Part shown: positions 18,920 to 29,212 of the stretch, piece after piece
How the letters are laid out: each line of letters opens with the position of its first letter
Numbering within the stretch: the first letter of the stretch is position 1
Assembly: GCF_014652315.1 (NCBI RefSeq)
Contig: NZ_BMYO01000001.1
Coordinates: 186,001-250,000, forward strand
Source of the DNA: Jeongeupia chitinilytica
GTDB lineage: Bacteria > Pseudomonadota > Gammaproteobacteria > Burkholderiales > Chitinibacteraceae
Length of the DNA: 64,000 nt
Reading direction: 5' to 3'
The notes under the pieces: model-generated
The model's database searches: none
What the model was told of the DNA's origin: nothing
What the model saw: only the letters and a program-made list of their open reading frames with translations
Program-made: the position numbers and the translations under genes

Positions 18920-19540
18920 ATGGCACGTAGCAAGACCAGTAACGCATGGCTGCAGGAACATGTGAACGATCACTATGTTCATCAGGCGCAGAAGGATGGC
19001 TATCGCGCCCGCGCCGCCTACAAGCTCATCGAAATCAACGACAAGGACCGGCTGGTCCGTCCCGGCATGTGGGTTGCCGACCTCGGCGCCGCGCCCGGCA
19101 GCTGGTCGCAGGTTGCGGCGCGGCTCGTTGGCGACAAGGGCCGGGTGTTTGCGCTCGACATCCTCGAGATGGCCTTCATTCCCGGCGTCGAGTTCATCCA
19201 GGGCGATTTCCGCGAGGACGCGGTGCTTGACCAGTACCTGGCGCTGCTTGATGGCCGACAGGTAGACCTTGTGATCTGCGACATCGCCCCCAATATCACC
19301 GGTAATGCCGTCACCGACCAGGCGCGCTCGATGCATCTGTGCGAGCTGGCGCTGCAATTTGCCCAGGAGCACCTGAAACCTGGCGGCGATTTTCTGGTCA
19401 AGGTATTTCAGGGCTACGGCTATAACGAGTACATGGCCGAAATGCGCACCACTTTTACCCAGGTCCTCACCCGCAAACCCAAGGCGTCGCGGGACCGCAG
19501 CACGGAAATGTATCTACTTGGCAAGCAGAAGAAAGCATGA
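18920..19540 (+). CDS. rlmE: 23S rRNA 2'-O-ribose U2552 methyltransferase RlmE (FtsJ/RrmJ)
   Basis: 206-residue SAM-dependent methyltransferase that modifies U2552 in the A-loop of 23S rRNA during late 50S assembly. The SAM site is VADLGAAPGSWSQVAA; the K-D-K-E catalytic tetrad is represented by Lys35 (RARAAYKL), Asp in VICDIAPN, Lys in FLVKVFQG and Glu in STEMYLL. Transcribed towards ftsH with a 60-bp gap, the classic rlmE-ftsH pair. Confidence 0.96.
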   Translation: MARSKTSNAWLQEHVNDHYVHQAQKDGYRARAAYKLIEINDKDRLVRPGMWVADLGAAPGSWSQVAARLVGDKGRVFALDILEMAFIPGVEFIQGDFREDAVLDQYLALLDGRQVDLVICDIAPNITGNAVTDQARSMHLCELALQFAQEHLKPGGDFLVKVFQGYGYNEYMAEMRTTFTQVLTRKPKASRDRSTEMYLLGKQKKA

Positions 19541-19600
19541 GCGGAGTAGAATCCGCAATGACATCGTCGACCCGGCGCGCATGCAGCAAGGAGTAAGGCC

Positions 19601-21514
<1,914 letters not shown>

Positions 21515-21535
21515 GCACGCCGGAGTGATCGAGAG

Positions 21536-21560
21536 GGCGACGCCACGGCGTCGCCTTTTT
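21536..21560 (+). terminator. Intrinsic terminator after ftsH
   Basis: GGCGACGCC (21536-21544) and GGCGTCGCC (21547-21555) followed by TTTTT. It lies 22 nt after the ftsH stop and 20 nt before folP, so folP-glmM expression may depend on readthrough or a nearby promoter. Confidence 0.85.
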
Positions 21561-21579
21561 ACTTGCCGAGAATCAACGA

Positions 21580-22407
21580 ATGTCCGAACTGCTGTGTGGC
21601 CGCTTCCGGCTCTCCCTTGATCGTCCGCTGGTGATGGGCATCGTCAATGTCACCCCCGATTCGTTTTCCGATGGCGGTCGCTACGACTCTGTTGCCAAGG
21701 CGGTGGTACAGGCCGAGCGGCTCGTCAACGACGGCGCCGATATTCTGGACATCGGCGGCGAGTCGACCCGGCCGGGAGCCCTGCGGGTGCCCGACGAGGA
21801 AGAGATCCGCCGTGTGGTACCAGTCCTGCAGGCTTTGCAGAGCCTCAACGTGCCCCTGTCGATCGATACCTGCAAAACCGCGGTGATGCAGGCCGCACTC
21901 GATGCCGGCGTCGATCTGGTCAACGACATCGCAGCGCTCGAAAATGAAGGTGCGCTGGGCATCGTTGCCCGTTCGCAAGCTGCGGTTTGCCTGATGCACA
22001 AACAGGGCGAACCGCAGAGCATGCAGGCCGCACCGCACTATGACGATGTGGTTGGCGAAGTCGAGGCGTATCTGATCGGCCGTCGTGATGCCGCGCTGGC
22101 CGCCGGCATTGATGCTCGGCGACTGCTGCTCGATCCGGGCTTCGGCTTCGGCAAGGCCTTCGAGCACAATGTCGCGCTGTTCCGGGCTATGGGGGGGCAA
22201 TCGGAACGTCTGGGCGCGCCGTTGCTGATCGGCGTGTCGCGCAAGACCATGCTGGGCACGATCTCCGGCCGAAGCGTGCCCGCCGATCGCGTCAGCGCCA
22301 GTGTCGCGGCGGCGCTGCTCGCAGCGCAGGCCGGCGCCGCCGTGATCCGGGTTCACGACGTCAGGGAAACAGTGGATGCAATCAAGGTGTGGCGCGCCCT
22401 AAAATGA
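21580..22407 (+). CDS. folP: Dihydropteroate synthase
   Basis: 275-residue TIM-barrel enzyme joining dihydropterin pyrophosphate and p-aminobenzoate in folate synthesis, the sulfonamide target. Signatures: VMGIVNVTPDSFSDGG (pABA/sulfonamide loop 1), DILDIGGESTRPGA (loop 2), NDIAALEN, DPGFGFGKAFEHN, GVSRKTMLG and IRVHDVRE. All key residues look normal. Lies between ftsH and glmM, the usual order in beta- and gammaproteobacteria. Confidence 0.97.
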   Translation: MSELLCGRFRLSLDRPLVMGIVNVTPDSFSDGGRYDSVAKAVVQAERLVNDGADILDIGGESTRPGALRVPDEEEIRRVVPVLQALQSLNVPLSIDTCKTAVMQAALDAGVDLVNDIAALENEGALGIVARSQAAVCLMHKQGEPQSMQAAPHYDDVVGEVEAYLIGRRDAALAAGIDARRLLLDPGFGFGKAFEHNVALFRAMGGQSERLGAPLLIGVSRKTMLGTISGRSVPADRVSASVAAALLAAQAGAAVIRVHDVRETVDAIKVWRALK

Positions 22408-22492
22408 AACCCAAATCGTTCATGCTGCCCCACAGCAACGGACGCCGGCACCGTACCGGATAAACCAACAACATCACAAAAGAGAAACCGCA

Positions 22493-23854
22493 ATGCCCAG
22501 AAAATATTTTGGTACCGACGGCGTACGTGGCCTGGTCGGCGAATATCCGATCACGCCGGATTTTGCGATGAAGCTCGGCTATGCGGCCGGCAAGGTGCTG
22601 GCCGCGGCCGAAAAACGCCAGCCCGGCGACCACGCCGCCGTGCTGATCGGCAAGGACACCCGCGTGTCGGGTTACATGCTCGAGGCCGCGCTGCAGGCCG
22701 GTCTGAATGCTGCCGGAGTCGATGTCTACCTGACCGGGCCGCTGCCGACACCGGGCGTCGCCTATCTGACCCGTGCGTTGCGTCTGTCGGCTGGCGTCGT
22801 GATTTCCGCTTCGCACAATCCGTACTACGACAACGGGATCAAGTTCTTCGGGGCTGGCGGCAAGAAGCTGGCCGATGAAGTCGAGCTGGCGATCGAGGCG
22901 GCGATCGACGAGATCCAGCCCTGCGTCGGCCCCAAGGCGCTGGGCAAGGCCAAGCGCGTCGGCGATGCGGTCGGTCGGTACGTCGAGTTCTGTAAGTCGA
23001 CTTTTCCCAACGAATTCGATCTGCGCGGGCTCAAGCTCGTTGTCGACTGCGCGCACGGGGCGACCTACCAGGTTGCGCCGCTGGTCTTCCACGAACTCGG
23101 TGCCGAGGTGATCACGATCGGCGACAAGCCGAACGGTTACAACATCAATGAGGACGTCGGCGCGACCCACGTCGAGGCGATCCGCAAGAAGGTGCTCGCC
23201 GAAGGCGCAGACTACGGGATCGCGCTCGACGGCGACGGCGACCGCCTGATCATGATCGACGGCGACGGTTCGATCATCGACGGCGACATGCTGCTGTACG
23301 TGCTGGCGCGCTACCGCCAGGACCGCGGCACGCTGGGCGGTGGCGTTGTCGGCACGCTGATGACCAATCTCGGTGTCGAGAACGCACTGGTCGAACGCGG
23401 CATTCCCTTCGTGCGTGCCAAGGTCGGCGACCGGTACGTGCTCGAACAGCTGGCCGAACACGGCTGGCTGCTCGGCGGCGAAGGTTCGGGCCATTTGCTC
23501 AGTCTCGACCGGCATTCGACCGGTGACGGCATCGTCTCGGCGCTGCAGGTGCTCGAGGCGCTGATTGAGCAGGGCAAGCCGCTGTCGGCGATCCGTGCCG
23601 AACTGACGCTTTCGGGGCAGGTGCTCAAGAACGTCCGCATTGCCAAGGGGTTCGATCTGGCCGGCTCGACCAAGATCAAGGCCAAGGTTGGCGAGGCCGA
23701 AGAGGCGATGGGCCGGGCGGGGCGCGTACTGTTGCGCGCCTCGGGCACCGAGCCGCTGATCAGGGTAATGGTCGAGCATACCCAGGCTGCAGTCGCCACC
23801 GACTGGGCCGAGCGGATCGCCGCCGTCGTGGCTGCCGAGGCGGCCGAGGACTGA
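22493..23854 (+). CDS. glmM: Phosphoglucosamine mutase
   Basis: 453-residue enzyme converting glucosamine-6-phosphate to glucosamine-1-phosphate for UDP-GlcNAc, peptidoglycan and LPS. It starts with YFGTDGVRGLVGEYPITPDF; the phosphoserine is Ser107 in ISASHNPYYDNGIKF; the metal loop is ALDGDGDRLIMID; the sugar loop is GEGSGHLL; and the phosphate loop is RASGTEPLIRVMVE. Full length. A bidirectional terminator separates it from convergent pstB. Confidence 0.97.
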   Translation: MPRKYFGTDGVRGLVGEYPITPDFAMKLGYAAGKVLAAAEKRQPGDHAAVLIGKDTRVSGYMLEAALQAGLNAAGVDVYLTGPLPTPGVAYLTRALRLSAGVVISASHNPYYDNGIKFFGAGGKKLADEVELAIEAAIDEIQPCVGPKALGKAKRVGDAVGRYVEFCKSTFPNEFDLRGLKLVVDCAHGATYQVAPLVFHELGAEVITIGDKPNGYNINEDVGATHVEAIRKKVLAEGADYGIALDGDGDRLIMIDGDGSIIDGDMLLYVLARYRQDRGTLGGGVVGTLMTNLGVENALVERGIPFVRAKVGDRYVLEQLAEHGWLLGGEGSGHLLSLDRHSTGDGIVSALQVLEALIEQGKPLSAIRAELTLSGQVLKNVRIAKGFDLAGSTKIKAKVGEAEEAMGRAGRVLLRASGTEPLIRVMVEHTQAAVATDWAERIAAVVAAEAAED

Positions 23855-23867
23855 GTGGCGAAACCCA

Positions 23868-23898
23868 ACAAAAAAGCCACGGCATGCCGTGGCTTTTT
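23868..23898. terminator. Bidirectional terminator between glmM and pstB
   Basis: AAAAAGCCACGGC and GCCGTGGCTTTTT form a nearly uninterrupted hairpin with flanking A- and T-runs, placed between the two convergent stop codons. Confidence 0.92.
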
Positions 23899-23915
23899 CG
23901 TTGTGCCCGCTAGGG

Positions 23916-24683
23916 TCAGCCGAACTTGCCGGTGATGTAGTCTTCGGTCGCTTTCTTCTTCGGCGTGGTGAAGATGCTGTCGGTTTCGCCGACCTCGATC
24001 AGCTCGCCCAGATACATGTAGGCGGTGTAGTCGGAGACCCGCGCGGCCTGTTGCATGTTGTGGGTCACAATGGCGATCGTATAGTCCTGCTTCAGCTCGT
24101 GCACCAGTTCCTCGATGTGCGCGGTCGAGATCGGGTCGAGGGCCGACGTCGGTTCGTCGAGCAGGAGCACTTCCGGCTTGACCGCGACCGCGCGGGCGAT
24201 GCACAGCCGCTGTTGCTGACCGCCGGACAGGCCGAGGCCGGACTGCTTGAGCTTGTCCTTCACTTCCTTCCACAGCGCGGCCTTCTGCAGCGCCCACTCG
24301 ACCCGGTCGTCCATCTCGGACTTGCTCAGGCTTTCGTACAGTTTCACGCCGAAGGCGATGTTGTCGTAGATCGACATCGGGAACGGCGTCGGCTTCTGGA
24401 ACACCATGCCGACCTTGGCGCGCAGCATGTTCAAGTCGACGTTCGGGTCGAGCACGTTGCGGCCGTTCATGATGATCTCGCCTTCGGCGCGCAGCTTCGG
24501 GTAGAGCCCGTACATGCGGTTGAAGGTGCGCAACAGCGTCGACTTGCCGCAGCCCGACGGGCCGATGAAGGCGGTGACTTTGCCTTCGCGGATGTCGAGG
24601 TTGATGTTCTTCAGCGCGTGGAAGTTGCCGTAGTAGAAGTTGAGGTTCTTGACGGCCAGTTTCGGATTCAGTGCTTGGGTCAT
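23916..24683 (-). CDS. pstB: Phosphate ABC transporter ATP-binding protein PstB
   Basis: 255-residue ATPase powering high-affinity phosphate import. Walker A GPSGCGKST (41-49), signature LSGGQQQR (152-159), Walker B VLLLDEPTSALDP (172-184) and switch His in IVTHNM. It is the last gene of pstSCAB; phoU, which often follows pstB and links the transporter to PhoR signalling, is not here because the glmM terminator comes next. 32-bp gap to pstA. Confidence 0.97.
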   Translation of the reverse strand: MTQALNPKLAVKNLNFYYGNFHALKNINLDIREGKVTAFIGPSGCGKSTLLRTFNRMYGLYPKLRAEGEIIMNGRNVLDPNVDLNMLRAKVGMVFQKPTPFPMSIYDNIAFGVKLYESLSKSEMDDRVEWALQKAALWKEVKDKLKQSGLGLSGGQQQRLCIARAVAVKPEVLLLDEPTSALDPISTAHIEELVHELKQDYTIAIVTHNMQQAARVSDYTAYMYLGELIEVGETDSIFTTPKKKATEDYITGKFG

Positions 24684-24715
24684 GTCGGATCTCGGTATGG
24701 CTGGATTCGGTGCGG

Positions 24716-25552
24716 TCAGTGCGACTTCGCCGGACGGATGAGGACGCGGGCAATGATGTTGAGCGTAAGCACGAACAGGCCGATCAACAGGGCGCCTGCC
24801 CAGGCCAGCGTATGCCAGTCGTCGTACGGGCTCATCGCGAACTGGAAGATCACCACCGGCAGGTTGGCCATCGGCTGGTTCATGTTCGAGAAGAACTGGT
24901 TGTTCAGTGCGGTGAACAGCAGCGGTGCCGTTTCGCCGACGATGCGCGCCACGGCAAGCAGGATGCCGGTCACGACGCCGGCCTTCGCCGCACGCAGGCT
25001 GACCTGCAGCACCATCTTCCACTGCGGTGCGCCGAGTGCGTAGGCAGCTTCGCGCATGCTGTTCGGTACCAGTCGCAGCATGTTCTCGGTCGTACGGACG
25101 ACGACCGGAATCACCAGCAGCGACAGCGCCAGTGCACCCGCCCAGCCGGAGAAATGGCCGACTTGCGCGACGTAGACGTCGTAGATGAACAGGCCGATGA
25201 CGATCGACGGGGCCGACAGCAGGATGTCGTTGATGAAGCGCGTGGCCGGTGCCAGCCAGCCGCGCTCGCCGAACTCGGCCAGATAGGTGCCGGCGAGGAT
25301 GCCGATCGGCGTGCCGATGGCGACCCCGACCGACGACATGGCCAGGCTGCCGACGATGGCGTTTGCAAGGCCGCCCGTGCTGCCCGGGGCTGGGGTATTC
25401 TGCGTGAACAGGGCCATGCCGAGACCGGGCAGGCCGTTGCTGAACAGCGTGTAGAGGATCCAGAGAAGCCAGAACAGGCCGAAAGCCATCGCGGCCAGCG
25501 ACAGCGTCAGGCTCAGGGCATTGATCAGGCGGCGGCGGAAATAGAGAGTCAT
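24716..25552 (-). CDS. pstA: Phosphate ABC transporter permease PstA
   Basis: 278-residue inner-membrane permease with six predicted helices. The cytoplasmic EAA-type coupling loop is EAAYALGAPQWKMVLQVSLRAAKAG, which contacts PstB, and GIVGETAPLLFTALNNQFF carries conserved polar residues of the pore region. Forms the membrane channel together with PstC, 15 bp upstream in the same operon. Confidence 0.95.
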   Translation of the reverse strand: MTLYFRRRLINALSLTLSLAAMAFGLFWLLWILYTLFSNGLPGLGMALFTQNTPAPGSTGGLANAIVGSLAMSSVGVAIGTPIGILAGTYLAEFGERGWLAPATRFINDILLSAPSIVIGLFIYDVYVAQVGHFSGWAGALALSLLVIPVVVRTTENMLRLVPNSMREAAYALGAPQWKMVLQVSLRAAKAGVVTGILLAVARIVGETAPLLFTALNNQFFSNMNQPMANLPVVIFQFAMSPYDDWHTLAWAGALLIGLFVLTLNIIARVLIRPAKSH

Positions 25553-25567
25553 GTCGGTGCCCGCGTA

Positions 25568-26524
25568 TCAGGAATGAGCGCCTTCGCCCTTCTGCAGCTT
25601 CAGCAGCAGAAGCTTGGAGAGGACGAGAACGACGAAGGTGATCAGGAACAGCAGCAGGCCGAGGTTGATCAGCGAGGCGGTATGCAGCGTGCCGGTGGCT
25701 TCGGTGAATTCGTTGGCCAGCGTTGCGGCAATCGAGGTACCGGGATCGAACAGCGATTCGATGGCCTTGTGCGAGTTGCCGATCACGAAGGTGACCGCCA
25801 TCGTCTCGCCGAGTGCACGGCCGAGGCCGAGCATCACGCCGCCGATCACGCCGTGGCGGGTGTACGGCAGCACGACGTTCCAGACGACTTCCCAGGTGGT
25901 GCAGCCGAGGCCGTAAGCCGATTCCTTCAGCATTGGCGGAACGACTTCGAACACGTCGCGCATTACCGAAGCGATGTAGGGAATGATCATCACCGACAGG
26001 ATCAGCCCGGCGGTGAACATGCCGATGCCCATCGGCGGGCCCTGGAACAGCCAGCCGATCATCGGGATGCCGGCGGTATGCTCGGTCAGCCAGGGCTGGA
26101 TGTTGTCGGCAAACCACGGGGCGAAGATGAACAGGCCCCACATGCCGAAGATGATCGACGGCACGCCGGCGAGCAGTTCGATGGCGATGCCGAGCGGGCG
26201 GCGCAACCAGGTCGGCGAGAGTTCGGTCAGGAAGATGGCGATGCCGAAGCTGACCGGGATGCCGATCAGCAGGGCGATGAACGACGACAGCAGCGTGCCT
26301 CGGATCGAGTTCCAGCCCCCGAACTGTTCGGTGACCGGGTTCCAGTCGCTGCCGGTAATGAAGCCGATGCCGAAGGCCTGAATGCTGGGCCAGGCGCCGT
26401 GGATCAGCGACAGGATGATCGCAGCCAGCAGGGCCAGGACCATGAAGGCGAAAAAGCGGGTCGAGCCGCGAAAAAACATGTCCTGCAGCGCTTGCCGCTT
26501 CAGCCGTAACTCTTGGGGCGTCAT
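25568..26524 (-). CDS. pstC: Phosphate ABC transporter permease PstC
   Basis: 318-residue permease with six helices. The EAA-like loop is KESAYGLGCTTWEVVWNVVLPYTRHGVIGG, and GRALGETMAVTFVIGN is the conserved segment before a membrane helix. The start is placed at 26524 because CCGGAG lies 6 nt upstream; an ATG six codons earlier would bury that ribosome binding site inside the gene. A perfect hairpin (26551-26573) separates it from pstS. Confidence 0.95.
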   Translation of the reverse strand: MTPQELRLKRQALQDMFFRGSTRFFAFMVLALLAAIILSLIHGAWPSIQAFGIGFITGSDWNPVTEQFGGWNSIRGTLLSSFIALLIGIPVSFGIAIFLTELSPTWLRRPLGIAIELLAGVPSIIFGMWGLFIFAPWFADNIQPWLTEHTAGIPMIGWLFQGPPMGIGMFTAGLILSVMIIPYIASVMRDVFEVVPPMLKESAYGLGCTTWEVVWNVVLPYTRHGVIGGVMLGLGRALGETMAVTFVIGNSHKAIESLFDPGTSIAATLANEFTEATGTLHTASLINLGLLLFLITFVVLVLSKLLLLKLQKGEGAHS

Positions 26525-26550
26525 GAACGTCTCCGGTTCCAATCAATGCA

Positions 26551-26573
26551 ACAGGAGCCTCGCGGGCTCCTGT
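26551..26573 (-). other. Intercistronic hairpin between pstS and pstC
   Basis: ACAGGAGCC (26551-26559), 5-nt loop, GGCTCCTGT (26565-26573). On the minus strand the stem is followed by TGCATTG, not a T-run, so partial termination or protection of the pstS mRNA 3' end is more likely than full termination. Either would give excess PstS over the membrane subunits. Confidence 0.65.
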
Positions 26574-26626
26574 CGCTGTTCGGTAGCGGCGGCATTCTAT
26601 CCGAAGCGCCGGCTACCGTTTGCTGC

Positions 26627-27667
26627 TTACTTCCAGATCGGCGCGTTGCTGGCGTCGGAAATCTGCTTCCACGAACCGCGGATGACATCCTTGACCGATG
26701 CCGGCATCGGCACGTAGTCCATGTCGGCCGACATCTTGTCGCCGTCCTTGTATGCCCAGTCGAAGAACTTCAGCACTTCGGCGCCATTGACCGGCTTGTC
26801 CTGCTTCTTCTGCATCAGGATGAAGGTCGCGCCGGTGATCGGCCACGAGTCCTTGCCGGCCTGGTCGGTCAGGACCACGCCGAAGCCCGGCGTACCCTTC
26901 CAGTCGGCGCTGGCCGCCGCGGCCTTGAAGGTTGCATCATCCGGCTGCACGAAGCTGCCCGACTTGTTCTGCAGCTGGGTGTAGCCCATCTTGTTCTGCT
27001 TGGCGTAGGCATACTCGACGTAGCCGATCGCGCCCTTGATGCGCTGGACGTACTGGGCGACGCCTTCGTTGCCCTTGCCGCCGACACCGGCCGGCCACTG
27101 GACCGAAGCGTCGTTGCCGACCTTGTCCTTCCAGTCGGTCGAAACCTTGGTCAGGTAGTTGGTGAAGATCCAGGTCGTGCCCGAGCCGTCGGCGCGATGG
27201 ACGATGGTGACGCCCAGATCCGGCAGCTTCACGCCCGGGTTCAGCTTGGCGATCGCCGGGTCATTCCACTTCTTGATCTTGCCGAGGAACAGGTCGGCCA
27301 GCACGGTCGGGGTCAGCTTCAGTTCGCCACCCTTGACGCCTTCGATGTTGACGACCGGTACAACGCCGCCCATCACGGTCGGGAACTGCACCAGACCCGA
27401 CTTTTCCAGCTCTTCGGCCTTGAGCGGCTTGTCCGACGCGCCGAAGTCCACGGTCTTGGCCTGGATCTGTTTGATGCCACCACCCGAACCGATCGATTGA
27501 TAGTTCATGCCGACGCCGGTCTTGGCCTTGTACTGCTCGGCCCACTTCGCATACAGCGGGTACGGGAAAGTCGCACCGGCGCCGGTAATGTCGGCGGCGC
27601 TAGCATACGCCGTGAACAGGCCGGCCGCGATGCCGAAGCCGACGAGCAGTTTGCGCCCAAACGTCAT
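26627..27667 (-). CDS. pstS: Phosphate-binding periplasmic protein PstS
   Basis: 346-residue substrate-binding protein. A signal peptide (about 1-24, ending AYASA) is followed by the PstS start ADITGAGATFPYPLYAKWAEQY, the phosphate-contact segments GSGGGIKQI and RADGSGTTWIF, and the C-terminal PASVKDVIRGSW. Start 27667 has AGGAG 8 nt upstream; the in-frame extension to 27775 has no signal peptide. First gene of pstSCAB, divergent from tpiA, with a possible Pho box upstream. Confidence 0.96.
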   Translation of the reverse strand: MTFGRKLLVGFGIAAGLFTAYASAADITGAGATFPYPLYAKWAEQYKAKTGVGMNYQSIGSGGGIKQIQAKTVDFGASDKPLKAEELEKSGLVQFPTVMGGVVPVVNIEGVKGGELKLTPTVLADLFLGKIKKWNDPAIAKLNPGVKLPDLGVTIVHRADGSGTTWIFTNYLTKVSTDWKDKVGNDASVQWPAGVGGKGNEGVAQYVQRIKGAIGYVEYAYAKQNKMGYTQLQNKSGSFVQPDDATFKAAAASADWKGTPGFGVVLTDQAGKDSWPITGATFILMQKKQDKPVNGAEVLKFFDWAYKDGDKMSADMDYVPMPASVKDVIRGSWKQISDASNAPIWK

Positions 27668-27743
27668 GATCGAATCTCCTGAGGATTTTTGGTTGGTGGA
27701 TCGGTTGACGGGATGCATCGTAGAACGTTCATGTTTCCGAAAT

Positions 27744-27761
27744 ATTACAAGTCGGTCACAC
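27744..27761 (-). promoter_or_regulatory. Candidate Pho box upstream of pstS
   Basis: On the minus strand, GTGTGAC-CGAC-TTGTAAT: two 7-mers with 11-bp periodicity resembling CTGTCAT-N4-CTGTAAT, with about four mismatches over 14 positions. Context (pstSCAB) makes PhoB control expected, but the match is weak. Confidence 0.35.
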
Positions 27762-27818
27762 GGGCGCAGGGCCATTCACAAGCGCCGCGACGAGCGGCAT
27801 TTCAGGATTTGACGTGGT

Positions 27819-27847
27819 TTGACGGGGGTAGGGCATGAGCTTAGAAT
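27819..27847 (+). promoter_or_regulatory. Promoter of tpiA
   Basis: TTGACG (27819-27824), 17-bp spacer, TAGAAT (27842-27847). A second TTGACG stands at 27809. The predicted start near 27854 lies after ATG 27835 and before ATG 27880, which decides the tpiA start. Confidence 0.7.
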
Positions 27848-27879
27848 CGAGGGCTTTTCCGGCAGGTGCTGCAACGCGT

Positions 27880-28590
27880 ATGGCCAGGAAGCAAGTCATC
27901 GGCAACTGGAAGATGCACGGCAGCATCGGGCAGATCCGGTCTGTTTTGTCTGAAGTTGCCCGGGCCGAGCTGGGTGCCAACGTGTCGGTGTGCGTTGCCT
28001 ACCCGTATCTGGGTTTGGCCAAGTCCTTGCTGAAGGACACGGCGGTCCAGGTCGGTGCGCAGGATGTGTGCGAGTTCCACATCGGTGCCTATACCGGCGA
28101 AGTATCGGCGGCGATGCTGGCCGATGTCGGTTGCGAGCTGGTGATTGTCGGGCACTCTGAGCGGCGTCGCTATTTCGGCGAAACCAGCGAAACGGCGGCG
28201 CGGAAGGTGAGGGCGACGCTGGATGCGGGGCTGTTGCCGGTATACTGCGTCGGCGAAACGGCCGAGCAGCGCGAAAGCGGAATCGCCCACCAGGTGATTG
28301 CGGAAGAATTGCAGGTGCTGGCCGGCGTGCCGACCAGTCTCTATGCGGTGGCTTACGAGCCGTCGTGGGCGGTCGGAACCGGGGTGATTGCCACGCCGGA
28401 GCAGATCGCGGAAATGCACGCGTTCATCAAGCAGACGCTCGATGTGCGTACCCGGGTGTTGTACGGGGGAAGTGTCAAGGCGTCGAATACGGCGCAGGTG
28501 TTGGCAGTCGACGGGGTCGACGGGGTGCTCGTAGGTGGGGCTGCACTGTCGGCAAGCGAGTTTCTCGAGATCTGTCGTATCGCTGGCTGA
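27880..28590 (+). CDS. tpiA: Triosephosphate isomerase
   Basis: 236-residue TIM-barrel glycolytic enzyme interconverting dihydroxyacetone phosphate and glyceraldehyde-3-phosphate. Catalytic Lys lies in GNWKMHGS, His in VIVGHSERR and Glu in AYEPSWAVGTG; the phosphate loops LYGGSVKASN and GVLVGGAAL are intact. Start at ATG 27880 matches the family start (xRKxVIGNWKM); an upstream ATG at 27835 lies inside the promoter. Slightly shorter than the usual 250 residues but no motif is missing. Followed by secG, a common pairing. Confidence 0.95.
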   Translation: MARKQVIGNWKMHGSIGQIRSVLSEVARAELGANVSVCVAYPYLGLAKSLLKDTAVQVGAQDVCEFHIGAYTGEVSAAMLADVGCELVIVGHSERRRYFGETSETAARKVRATLDAGLLPVYCVGETAEQRESGIAHQVIAEELQVLAGVPTSLYAVAYEPSWAVGTGVIATPEQIAEMHAFIKQTLDVRTRVLYGGSVKASNTAQVLAVDGVDGVLVGGAALSASEFLEICRIAG

Positions 28591-28619
28591 TTGCAAAATT
28601 CACACTGCGGCGCTACAAT
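28591..28619 (+). promoter_or_regulatory. Promoter of secG / tRNA-Leu
   Basis: TTGCAA (28591-28596), 17-bp spacer, TACAAT (28614-28619), immediately after the tpiA stop. Predicted start near 28626, 18 nt before the secG ATG. Confidence 0.65.
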
Positions 28620-28643
28620 TTTCGCCGCGTTAATAGAGCAAAT

Positions 28644-28973
28644 ATGGAACTTATCAAGACTCTGGTGCTGATCGTGAACGCGCTCTCCGCGATTGCGGTG
28701 ATCGTTCTCGTGCTGATGCAGCATGGCAAGGGAGCCGACATGGGTGCGGCTTTCGGTAGCGGCTCGGCCGGCAGCCTGTTCGGTTCGTCGGGCTCCGCCA
28801 ACTTCCTCAGCCGCAGCACGGCCGTTTGCGCCACTGTCTTCTTCGCTTCCTGCCTTGCGCTGGTGCTGGTGATGACCCCGTCGACCAAGAAGGATTCGCT
28901 TGGTGTGATGAGCGGCGTCAAGCCGGTGGCCAGTCAGCCTGCTCAATCCACGCAGAACAAGATTCCGGAATAA
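28644..28973 (+). CDS. secG: Preprotein translocase subunit SecG
   Basis: 109-residue inner-membrane subunit of SecYEG that assists SecA-driven translocation. Two membrane helices (about 3-22 and 55-75) flank the cytoplasmic loop with the family signature LMQHGKGADMGAAFGSGSAGSLFGSSGSANFLSR (shown in part: GKGADMGAAFG). ATG 28644 follows a promoter directly after tpiA. The next element is tRNA-Leu, an arrangement widespread in beta- and gammaproteobacteria. Confidence 0.95.
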   Translation: MELIKTLVLIVNALSAIAVIVLVLMQHGKGADMGAAFGSGSAGSLFGSSGSANFLSRSTAVCATVFFASCLALVLVMTPSTKKDSLGVMSGVKPVASQPAQSTQNKIPE

Positions 28974-29009
28974 GCGTCCGCGCCCGCGACTGCTTCTTCC
29001 TTGTGATTG

Positions 29010-29094
29010 GCCGACATGGTGAAATTGGTAGACACGCTATCTTGAGGGGGTAGTGGCTGCGGCTGTGTGAGTTCGAGTCTCACTGTCGGCACCA
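29010..29094 (+). tRNA. tRNA-Leu (anticodon GAG)
   Basis: 85-nt class II tRNA with encoded CCA. Acceptor arms GCCGACA (29010-29016) and TGTCGGC (29084-29090); anticodon stem CTATC/GGTAG enclosing loop TTGAGGG with anticodon GAG; long variable arm; T-arm GTTCGAGTC. Reads CUC/CUU. Probably on the secG transcript. Confidence 0.96.
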
Positions 29095-29103
29095 TCATTT
29101 TTG

Positions 29104-29132
29104 AAAAAACCGGGGGCAACCCGGTTTTTTTT
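29104..29132 (+). terminator. Intrinsic terminator after tRNA-Leu
   Basis: AAAAAACCGGG paired with CCCGGTTTTTT around a short GGCAA-type loop, then T's to 29132. Separates secG-tRNA-Leu from nuo. Confidence 0.92.
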
Positions 29133-29171
29133 CGAGCGTGGTAACAGTAAACCGGACGTCATAGTCCGGTG

Positions 29172-29185
29172 TTGTCGTTAGTCAA
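29172..29185 (+). promoter_or_regulatory. FNR/ANR-like dyad upstream of nuoA
   Basis: TTGTC-GTTA-GTCAA differs at one position from the TTGAC-N4-GTCAA form of the FNR/ANR site. It is 27 bp before nuoA. Just upstream a perfect hairpin ACCGGAC-N6-GTCCGGT spans 29151-29170. Oxygen-dependent control of complex I would be plausible; this rests on sequence match only. Confidence 0.35.
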
Positions 29186-29212
29186 AATCGTTCAAGAAAA
29201 ACGGGGATCCGC

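Noticed and set aside
24671..26509. Long plus-strand frame opposite pstA and pstC
   Set aside because: Antisense to genes with clear permease motifs; the translation is Gln/Asp/Arg-rich low-complexity sequence.
27835..27879. ATG 27835 as tpiA start (251 residues)
   Set aside because: It lies between the -35 and -10 of a near-consensus promoter, upstream of the predicted transcription start; ATG 27880 matches the family N-terminus.
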